From Plastoroseomonas arctica (GTDB lineage: Bacteria; Pseudomonadota; Alphaproteobacteria; Acetobacterales; Acetobacteraceae), in the NCBI RefSeq assembly GCF_018128965.1, contig NZ_JAAEDH010000027.1, positions 1 through 62,004 on the forward strand: a DNA stretch of 62,004 nt, written 5' to 3'. The position numbers and the translations under genes are program-made. The notes beneath the pieces are model-generated. The model was not told the origin of the DNA. It saw nothing but the letters and a program-made list of their open reading frames with translations, and ran no database searches. This document shows, one piece after another, positions 56,177 to 62,004 of the stretch (position 1 is the stretch's first letter; each line of letters starts with the position of its first letter).

Positions 56177-56214
56177 GCTAATTTTCTATCGGCGAAAGCC
56201 GATAGAAAATTAGC
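56177..56214 (-). terminator. Perfect rpsO terminator containing the stop codon
   Basis: GCTAATTTTCTATCGGC (56177-56193) pairs perfectly with GCCGATAGAAAATTAGC (56198-56214) around a 4-nt loop; on the minus strand TGCTTTTTTG follows. The rpsO TAA stop (56210-56212) lies in the stem. The stem is unusually AT-rich for this genome. Confidence 0.9.
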
Positions 56215-56479
56215 GACGGATGCCGAGGCGGGTGATCAGGTTCGTGTAGCGGGCGGCTTCCTTGCGCTTGAGGAAGTCCAGCAGGCCACGGCGCTGGCTG
56301 ACGAGCATCAGCAGGCCACGACGGCTGTGGAAATCCTTCTGGTGCGCCTTGAGGTGCTCCGTCAGCGTGGTTATGCGCTCGGTGATGAGTGCCACCTGCA
56401 CTTCCGGGCTGCCAGTGTCGCCCGGCTTGGGCGCGTATTCGCTGATCAGCGCCTTGCGGCGCTCTGCGGTCATCGACAT
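56210..56479 (-). CDS. rpsO: 30S ribosomal protein S15
   Basis: 89-residue small-subunit protein that binds the central 16S rRNA junction. S15 signature: [35 protein letters not shown] (given in part, ~22-56), then [16 protein letters not shown]. Start MSMTAERR at 56479. Downstream of truB, the classical infB-rbfA-truB-rpsO order; truB ends 27 bp upstream. In E. coli S15 represses its own mRNA; no structured leader could be confirmed here. Confidence 0.96.
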   Translation of the reverse strand: MSMTAERRKALISEYAPKPGDTGSPEVQVALITERITTLTEHLKAHQKDFHSRRGLLMLVSQRRGLLDFLKRKEAARYTNLITRLGIRR

Positions 56480-56505
56480 CGTGGGTCTCCGTTCGAACTG
56501 GGGTT

Positions 56506-57456
56506 TCAGCCCCGGCCGTCCCCGATCCACCGCTCCGGCTGGCACAATCCAGCTTCGAGGCGGCAGAGGCCGACCAGGCGCCCCCCCGCCATCGCGCGCA
56601 CCAGACCACCATCGGGGTTGGCATCGGACGGAACCCGGCCCATCAGGTCCACCAGCGAAATCGCCTGGCCCTGGTGCAGCCGGTGGGCCTCGCTCTCGTG
56701 AATGGCCAGTGCCGGGATGTCGTCCAGCGCGGTCACCACGGGGCGCAGAAGCTCCGGGGAAGGAGGCGGGGTATCGGCCGAACCGGCGATGCTGTCCAGA
56801 GGAATTGCGTCGGCTTCGTGAAATGGGCCCACCCGATGCCGCCGCAGCGCCGCGATGTGGCCCACCGTGCCGACCGCACGCGCGAGGTCCCGCGCCAGGG
56901 AGCGCATGTAGACACCCTTGCCGGAGACGACGCGGAAGATGGCGGTGTCGGCATCCGGCCGCTCGCTCAGCGTGAACTCATCCACGCGCGCTGGCCGCGC
57001 CGCGAGCTCGGGGATTTCACCGGCGCGGGCGAGGTCATAGGCGCGTTCGCCGCCGATCTTGATGGCGGAATAGATCGGCGGGATCTGCATGATCGAGCCG
57101 CGAAACGCGCCGAGTGCTTCCTCGATCGCGGCATCCGTCGGGCGCGCATCCGAGGTCTCGATAGTGTTGCCGTCGCTGTCGTCGGAATCGCGGCCGTCGC
57201 CGAAGCTCAGCGTGAAGGAATAGATCTTCGTGCTGTCCATGACGTAGGGCACGGTCTTGGTGGCCGCGCCAAACGCGATGGGCAGCACGCCGGTCGCCAG
57301 CGGGTCGAGCGTGCCGCCATGGCCCACCTTCTGCGCATCGAATGCGCGCTTCACGCGCGTCACGACGTCGGTGCTGCCGATCCCGCTCGGCTTGTCGATG
57401 ATGAGCCAGCCATCGAGGGCCTGGCCGCGGGGTTTTCTCTGTCGCTGGCGGGTCAT
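56506..57456 (-). CDS. truB: tRNA pseudouridine-55 synthase
   Basis: 316-residue enzyme isomerising U55 in the tRNA T-loop. The catalytic Asp is in [17 protein letters not shown] (Asp51). Other marks: [28 protein letters not shown] and a C-terminal PUA-like region. Length normal. Divergent from the three-gene plus-strand cassette that separates it from rbfA. Confidence 0.95.
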   Translation of the reverse strand: MTRQRQRKPRGQALDGWLIIDKPSGIGSTDVVTRVKRAFDAQKVGHGGTLDPLATGVLPIAFGAATKTVPYVMDSTKIYSFTLSFGDGRDSDDSDGNTIETSDARPTDAAIEEALGAFRGSIMQIPPIYSAIKIGGERAYDLARAGEIPELAARPARVDEFTLSERPDADTAIFRVVSGKGVYMRSLARDLARAVGTVGHIAALRRHRVGPFHEADAIPLDSIAGSADTPPPSPELLRPVVTALDDIPALAIHESEAHRLHQGQAISLVDLMGRVPSDANPDGGLVRAMAGGRLVGLCRLEAGLCQPERWIGDGRG

Positions 57457-57687
57457 GGATACTCGATATCGTTGCAGTGGAAAGGCGCGGCGAACCCAAG
57501 GGAATATCGGTGCCGCACGCTTGTTCGCCTGGCGTTTTTTCCCAGCGATGAACGGGTTCGCTAAAGAAAATGTTAGAGCGTGGTTGCGATGCGTCCGTGC
57601 TCTATGACCTGCGAATGGCACGGATGCCGCGGCGAGGGAATAGTGCCTCGCCATCTCCGTCGCACGGGCGATCATAGAAGGCTCTGC

Positions 57688-58422
57688 ATGACGGATTGGA
57701 TGGTGCCCGGTGCGACGCAACCGGCCGGGCAGCGCGCGGCGCAACAAGCACGACTTCGGGCCGCGATCGGCGCGTTGGAGGCAGAGGCCTTCGCCTTCGG
57801 AACGCGCTTCATCCGCGATGGTGCGGCGCGGGCCGCCTACACGCGCGCGGTGCGGGAAACGGCGGAGGAGTTGCTGCATCGCGCGCAGGGCGGCGCCATG
57901 ACCTACGAAGCGGCGGCCGTGGAGGCCAACCAGCTGCGCAATGCCATCATGGAGACGACGCGCGCCCGGACGTCCGAAATCATGCGGGCCTACGCCCAAA
58001 GCCTCAAGGCGGAGGGGCTCACGATGGAGTCGCTGATCGCGCGGCATGCGGAAGGCCTGTTTAAGAAGGCACCCAGCGCGCTGAGCGCGGCCGAGCGGGA
58101 GGCGGTGATGGCGCGGATCCTCCAGGGCGCCGCGCGCGCTCGACCGGAGATTACCATCCAGGCCCGGAACTTCGGGCGTCTCGGGCGCGGCCTGGTGGCG
58201 CTTTCGCTGGGCATCGCGTTCTACAACATCATGACCGCCGAGGATCGTGGTCGCGCGGTGGTGCGCGAAGGCGCGACGCTTGGTGCTGGCTTCGCCGGCG
58301 CCGCACTGGGTGGCGCCGCAGCCGGCCTCGTCTGCGGTCCAGGCGCCCCGGTCTGCTCGACGGTGGGAGTGTTCGTCGGCGGGGCACTGTTTGCATTCGG
58401 CGTCAGCTGGGCGTTCGATTAG
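57688..58422 (+). CDS. Hypothetical protein with helical N-half and glycine-rich membrane-like C-terminus
   Basis: 244 residues, start ATG 57688 (MTDWMVPGATQPAGQRAAQQ). No signal peptide. Residues ~20-160 are predicted largely helical and Ala/Glu/Arg-rich. The C-terminal ~80 residues have a hydrophobic LVALSLGIAFYNIM followed by a glycine-rich run with paired cysteines (GLVCGPGAPVCSTVG, ~213-227) and end VSWAFD. I recall this C-terminal pattern from polymorphic or T6SS-type effectors with pore-like ends, but cannot verify it here. First gene of a plus-strand cassette between truB and rbfA. Function unknown. Confidence 0.6.
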   Translation: MTDWMVPGATQPAGQRAAQQARLRAAIGALEAEAFAFGTRFIRDGAARAAYTRAVRETAEELLHRAQGGAMTYEAAAVEANQLRNAIMETTRARTSEIMRAYAQSLKAEGLTMESLIARHAEGLFKKAPSALSAAEREAVMARILQGAARARPEITIQARNFGRLGRGLVALSLGIAFYNIMTAEDRGRAVVREGATLGAGFAGAALGGAAAGLVCGPGAPVCSTVGVFVGGALFAFGVSWAFD

Positions 58423-58426
58423 CGCG

Positions 58427-58783
58427 ATGCGCCGCCTGGCTGACCATGACCCACGCCTGGAGCGGTTGCCGCCGGCACCCGAGGGAGGCATGCGCATCGG
58501 ATACGCGCTGCCCGACGGACGGCTGCTGCTGCTGGCCAGCGAGGAGATCGGCGCCGACGAGGGCATGACGCTGTCGCTGCACGCGGCCGATGGCGCCCGT
58601 GTCGCAGGGGTGACGCGGCGGCTATGGCTCGGCGGTGGCTTCGTGGAGGATCCGATGCCGGATGGCGAATGGGCGCTGCGGTTCGAGTTTCCGAAAGGCG
58701 TGGCCTGGCGCGCCGACGTGCGGCGCCTGGGACGCTGGCTGACCGCCCTCGGCGTCCCGCCTCTCACGCTGCGGCGGATGTAA
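58427..58783 (+). CDS. Hypothetical protein (118 aa)
   Basis: Start MRRLADHDPRLERLPPAPEG at 58427, 4 bp after the upstream stop, so co-translated. Soluble, beta-rich pattern: MRIGYALPDGRLLLLASEE, TLSLHAADGARVAG, and a C-terminal EWALRFEFPKGVAWRADVRR. No family recognised. As the immediate downstream partner of the toxin-like gene it could be an immunity or chaperone protein, which is speculation. Confidence 0.6.
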   Translation: MRRLADHDPRLERLPPAPEGGMRIGYALPDGRLLLLASEEIGADEGMTLSLHAADGARVAGVTRRLWLGGGFVEDPMPDGEWALRFEFPKGVAWRADVRRLGRWLTALGVPPLTLRRM

Positions 58784-58788
58784 CCCTG

Positions 58789-59019
58789 ATGGAGAAGGGC
58801 CAGGATGAGTGGACCGAGTACCCGCTCTGGGGTCGCATCGCGCTGGCGGTGATGTTCCTCGGCGGCGGGCTGGGCTTCGGTTGGCTCATCGACGGCCGCG
58901 CCGGGATGATCGTGGGCGGGGTGATCGGCGGGAGCATGGCATTGCTCGCGCTGTTCGTGCCGCCGGTGCTGGCGTTCCTGGCGGGCGTGCTGGAGGTGCT
59001 GTCCTACTGCGCGTTCTGA
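58789..59019 (+). CDS. Small two-helix membrane protein (76 aa)
   Basis: Start MEKGQDEWTEYPLWGR at 58789, 5 bp after the previous stop. Two or three hydrophobic segments: IALAVMFLGGGLGFGWLI, MIVGGVIGGSMALLALFVPP, then VLAFLAGVLEVLSYCAF. It overlaps the convergent thioesterase gene by 16 bp. Third gene of the cassette; a membrane partner or immunity-type anchor is possible. No family recognised. Confidence 0.6.
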   Translation: MEKGQDEWTEYPLWGRIALAVMFLGGGLGFGWLIDGRAGMIVGGVIGGSMALLALFVPPVLAFLAGVLEVLSYCAF

Positions 59020-59390
59020 TCGACAGGCCGCGGCAATCCGGCCGCGTCAAGTGCCACGAAGGTGAAGACCGCCTCCGTCACGCGGCTGGCGTCGTCCGAA
59101 GCGCGATCGCGGCGCCAGGCCTCGACCTCCACGCGGATGGAGGTTCGGCCGACGGCCAGCAGCGTGCCGTAGAGGCTCACCTCGTCGCCGACCTTCACGG
59201 GCCGGTGGAACTTCATCCCCTCGACCGCGATGGTCGCGACGCGGCCGCGTGCGCGGCGCAGCGCGACGGTGGCCCCGGCCTGGTCCATGTGCGCCATCAG
59301 CCAGCCGCCGAAGATGTCGCCGGCCGGGTTGGTGTCGGCGGGCATGGCGATGACTCGGATGAGGGGGGCGGCGTCGGGCGGTGTGGTCAA
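59004..59390 (-). CDS. Acyl-CoA thioesterase, hotdog fold (YciA-like)
   Basis: 128-residue hotdog-fold thioesterase hydrolysing acyl-CoA. Family signature NPAGDIFGGWLMAHMDQAGA (~20-39) with the catalytic Asp in MDQAG, followed by TIAVEGMKFHRPVKVGDEVS. Start ATG 59390 overlaps the rbfA stop (4 bp, ATGA), so it is coupled to rbfA and probably part of that transcript. Confidence 0.92.
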   Translation of the reverse strand: MTTPPDAAPLIRVIAMPADTNPAGDIFGGWLMAHMDQAGATVALRRARGRVATIAVEGMKFHRPVKVGDEVSLYGTLLAVGRTSIRVEVEAWRRDRASDDASRVTEAVFTFVALDAAGLPRPVDQNAQ

Positions 59391-59791
59391 GGCTTCTCCT
59401 CCTCCTTGCCCAGGTCGCGCGCGACGACGGGCTGGTTGAGGGCTTTGGCGATGGTGAAGGCGTAGTCCAGAGCCGTATCCGTCTGGAAATGGATCTCGGG
59501 TGTGTGCCTCAGCCGCACTGACTTGGAGATCTGTCCGCGCAGCCAGGGCCCGGACTTCTTGAGCGCAGTGAACTGCTTGGCCGGCAGGTCCTTCCCCAGC
59601 CCGGAGACGAAGGCCGTCATGTGCTTGAGGTCGGGCGAGGCGCGAACCTCGGTGACGGTGATGGTCGCCCCGAGCAGATCGGGATCACGAAACTCCCCGC
59701 GCGCAAAGATGGTGGCGAGCGCATGCCGCACCTCTTCCGCGACGCGCAGCTGGCGTTGTGTCGGCCCGTCGGCGGCCTGGGTTTTCGGCAA
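59387..59791 (-). CDS. rbfA: Ribosome-binding factor A
   Basis: 134-residue KH-like 30S maturation factor. RQLRVAEEVRHALATIFARG (~12-31) is the N-terminal signature; ITVTEVRASPDLKHMTAFVS and LRHTPEIHFQTDTALDYA are further RbfA marks. Start ATG 59791. Lies downstream of infB as in the common operon, but separated from it by terminator-like T4; downstream comes a thioesterase instead of truB. Confidence 0.94.
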   Translation of the reverse strand: MPKTQAADGPTQRQLRVAEEVRHALATIFARGEFRDPDLLGATITVTEVRASPDLKHMTAFVSGLGKDLPAKQFTALKKSGPWLRGQISKSVRLRHTPEIHFQTDTALDYAFTIAKALNQPVVARDLGKEEEKP

Positions 59792-59821
59792 GGGTGATCC
59801 TCCTCAGAGGACGGGTACCAA

Positions 59822-59870
59822 GTGACAAAAATAAAAGAAGAGAGTCCGGGATAATTCCTTCTCCCGGTGC
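59822..59870 (-). terminator. Terminator-like repeat T4 between infB and rbfA
   Basis: On the minus strand CCGGGA-GAAGGAATTA-TCCCGG followed by ACTCTCTTCTTTTATTTTTG. It starts 5 bp past the infB stop and matches T2 almost base for base. It would end the infB transcript before rbfA unless readthrough occurs. Confidence 0.7.
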
Positions 59871-59874
59871 TGTC

Positions 59875-62004
59875 TTACAGCGTCCCTGCGACCGTCTCGA
59901 CCTCGTAGCACTCGATCTGATCATCGACCCGAATGTCATTATAGTTCGTGAAGGACATGCCGCACTCATATCCGTTGGCGACTTCCTTCACGTCATCCTT
60001 GAAGCGTCGGAGCGTGGAGAGTTCGCCCTGGTGGATGACGACACCTTCGCGCAGCAGCCGCACGCCGGCACCGCGGCGGACGACGCCTTCGGTGACACGG
60101 CAGCCGGCGATGTTGCCCAGGCGCTTGACCTCGAAGACCTGGAGGATCTGCGCGTAGCCGAGGAACTTCTCGCGCTGGACGGGGGCGAGCTTGCCCAGGA
60201 CCAGCTTCTCGATGTCGTCGGCGACCTCGTAGATGATCGAGTAGTAGCGGATCTCGATCCCCTCCGATTTCGCCAGTTCGCGGGCCTGCGCCGTGGCGCG
60301 GACGTTGAAGGCGATGATGACGGCCTGGGACGCCATGGCGAGTTGGATGTCGCTCTCGGTGATCTGCCCGACGCCATTGAGCAGCATCCGCACGCGGACC
60401 TCCTCGTTGCCGAGCTTGCTGAGGACGACCGAGATCGCCTCCGCGCTGCCCTGCACGTCGGCCTTGGAGACGACGGCCACTTCCTTCTGCGCGCCGGCCT
60501 GGATGCGGGCGAGCATGTCGGTGAGCGAGCCGCGGCCTGCATTGATGGCGGCGGCGGATTTCTCGCGGATCGAGCGGGTGCGGAACTCGCTGATCTCGCG
60601 GGCGCGGCCTTCATCCTCTACAGCGACGAATTTCTCGCCCGCGGACGGCACGCCGGAGAGGCCGAGGATTTCGACGGGCGAGGAGGGCCCGGCTTCCTTG
60701 ACCTGCGCGCCCTTGTCGTTGACCACCGCGCGCACGCGGCCCCATTCGGCGCCGGCGACCACGATGTCGCCCTGGCGCAGCGTGCCCTTCTGGACGAGCA
60801 CGGTGGCGACGGGGCCACGGCCGCGATCGAGCTTGCTCTCGATCACGGTGCCTTCGGCGGCGCGGTCGGGGTTGGCCTTGAGGTCGAGCACCTCGGCCTG
60901 CAGTGAGATCGCCTCGAGCAGCTTGTCGAGGTTGATCTTCTTGGTGGCCGAGACCTCGATTTCCTGCGTGTCGCCACCGAGTGATTCCACCACGATCTCG
61001 TGCTGCAGCAGCTCCTGCTTCACGTTCTCGGGCTTCACGCCGGGCTTGTCGATCTTGTTGACGGCGACGATGAGCGGCACGCCGGCGGCCTTGGCGTGGC
61101 TGATGGCCTCGATGGTCTGCGGCATCACGCCGTCATCGGCGGCAACGACGAGCACAATGATGTCGGTGACACTCGCACCGCGCGCACGCATGGCGGTGAA
61201 GGCGGCGTGGCCGGGGGTGTCGATGAAGGTCACGCGGTCGCCGGCGGGCGTGAGGACCTGATAGGCGCCGATATGCTGGGTGATGCCGCCGGCCTCGTGG
61301 GCTGCGACATCGGCCTGGCGCAGCGCGTCCAGCAGCGACGTCTTGCCGTGGTCGACATGGCCCATGATGGTGACGACGGGGGCCCGGGTGACCAGGTCCT
61401 TGTCGATGTCGGTGACACCTTCGAGGCCGATCTCGACATCGCTTTCCGCGATGCGCTTCGAGCGGTGGCCGAATTCCTGGACCACGAGCTCGGCGGTGTC
61501 GGCGTCGATGGATTGCGTGAGCGTTGCCATGACGCCCATGCGGAACAGCGCCTTCACCACCTCGCCGCCACGCGCGGCCATGCGGTTGGCGAGTTCCTGC
61601 ACCGTGATGGCCTCGGGGATGACGACGTCGCGCACCACCTTCTCGGTGCCGGCGCGCAGACGCGCAAGCTCCTGCTGGCGGCGCTCGCGGTCGCGGGCGC
61701 GGCGCATCGAGGCGATGGAGCGGCTGCGGTCGTCATCGCCTTCGATGGCGGCCTGGACGTCGATGCGGCCGCCGGCGCGGCGATCACCGCCGGCGAGGCT
61801 CTTCTTCACCGTCGCGAGGGCAGGGCCCTTCTTGGCGGGGAGCGCGGGCAGGCTGCCGGGGCGGCGGACGACGGCGCGACGGCGGCCCTCATCCTCTTCC
61901 TCGGCGGTCGGCGCGCGCGGCTTGAGCGTAAGGCGGTCGGCGGCGGTGCTGCCGGGGGCATCCGGCCGGCGCGCGACCGGAGCGCCCGGGCGGGCGGCAG
62001 GCGT
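59875..62004 (-). CDS. infB: Translation initiation factor IF-2, N-terminus beyond window
   Basis: At least 709 residues visible, running off position 62004 in frame. GTPase G1 [18 protein letters not shown] (~61325-61378), G2/G3 GGITQHIG and [11 protein letters not shown]4 VNKIDKPG, G5 SATK. The IF-2 N-terminal domain repeat ([19 protein letters not shown]) precedes it. The C-terminal fMet-tRNA domain ends [21 protein letters not shown]. The upstream part is a basic, Pro/Arg-rich linker typical of alphaproteobacterial IF-2. The missing start lies to the right of the window. Confidence 0.96.
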   Translation of the reverse strand, partial: TPAARPGAPVARRPDAPGSTAADRLTLKPRAPTAEEEDEGRRRAVVRRPGSLPALPAKKGPALATVKKSLAGGDRRAGGRIDVQAAIEGDDDRSRSIASMRRARDRERRQQELARLRAGTEKVVRDVVIPEAITVQELANRMAARGGEVVKALFRMGVMATLTQSIDADTAELVVQEFGHRSKRIAESDVEIGLEGVTDIDKDLVTRAPVVTIMGHVDHGKTSLLDALRQADVAAHEAGGITQHIGAYQVLTPAGDRVTFIDTPGHAAFTAMRARGASVTDIIVLVVAADDGVMPQTIEAISHAKAAGVPLIVAVNKIDKPGVKPENVKQELLQHEIVVESLGGDTQEIEVSATKKINLDKLLEAISLQAEVLDLKANPDRAAEGTVIESKLDRGRGPVATVLVQKGTLRQGDIVVAGAEWGRVRAVVNDKGAQVKEAGPSSPVEILGLSGVPSAGEKFVAVEDEGRAREISEFRTRSIREKSAAAINAGRGSLTDMLARIQAGAQKEVAVVSKADVQGSAEAISVVLSKLGNEEVRVRMLLNGVGQITESDIQLAMASQAVIIAFNVRATAQARELAKSEGIEIRYYSIIYEVADDIEKLVLGKLAPVQREKFLGYAQILQVFEVKRLGNIAGCRVTEGVVRRGAGVRLLREGVVIHQGELSTLRRFKDDVKEVANGYECGMSFTNYNDIRVDDQIECYEVETVAGTL

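Noticed and set aside
56506-58767. Single minus-strand open frame of 753 codons covering truB and beyond
   Set aside because: Only the last 316 codons are TruB. The upstream part is antisense to the cassette genes and has no protein-like features; TruB's start at 57456 fits the family.

Overview
The window is high-GC chromosomal DNA from an alphaproteobacterium, most likely Acetobacteraceae/Rhodospirillales (Roseomonas-like). Signs are the GC-rich codon use, a SAM-II riboswitch ahead of metZ, a split pntAa-pntAb-pntB transhydrogenase, a petABC bc1 operon, Bug-type (TctC) solute receptors paired with MmgE/PrpD, and the infB-rbfA-truB-rpsO order. Genus is inferred from gene content only. No plasmid, phage, CRISPR or rRNA signature was seen, and one tRNA gene is present.

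Layout. 1-5.7 kb: SUV3-like helicase (cut by the window start), MFS transporter, Tat-exported amidohydrolase, secreted repeat protein. 5.9-7.9 kb: OmpR-type two-component pair. 8-12.4 kb: aconitase, then ccmA and ccmB separated by a ~300-bp palindromic repeat element. 12.4-16.5 kb: cupin protein, then acyl-CoA synthetase, tandem PCC/DUF296 protein and isocitrate lyase-family enzyme. 16.5-23 kb: a small winged-helix protein and a tightly packed minus-strand operon, pcrA - prmA - caspase-fold-like protein - DUF2272 lipoprotein - old yellow enzyme. 23-28 kb: sulfite dehydrogenase with its cytochrome c, an RraA-like protein, dapB, lolA and a secreted protein. 28-35 kb: pnt operon, a decayed MNT/HEPN pair, Bug receptor with MmgE/PrpD, ABC1 kinase and PepF. 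37.8-41.2 kb: rfbBACD (dTDP-L-rhamnose). 41-46 kb: small proteins, tRNA-Gly(CCC), SAM-II/metZ, lysE-type exporter, apaG, folE. 46-51 kb: small ORFs, hemF, petABC. 51-56 kb: frameshifted MFS gene, second Bug receptor, SnoaL-like protein, argF, a second inverted copy of the palindromic element, hslO. 56-62 kb: rpsO, truB, a three-gene plus-strand cassette, thioesterase, rbfA and infB (cut by the window end).

The most unusual content is non-coding. (1) A ~300-bp structured repeat occurs twice in opposite orientation (11464-11765 and 54668-54971). It has an invariant 24-bp central stem, a divergent ~30-nt loop and arms that are imperfect inverted copies of each other. (2) A 91-bp hairpin repeat (53163-53253 and 56077-56167) has one stem differing by three fully compensatory base pairs. 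(3) A recurring terminator-like sequence occurs four times. On the protein side, the standouts are an orphan cassette breaking into the infB-rpsO operon, with a possible toxin-like protein, and a caspase-fold-like protein embedded in the pcrA-prmA operon.
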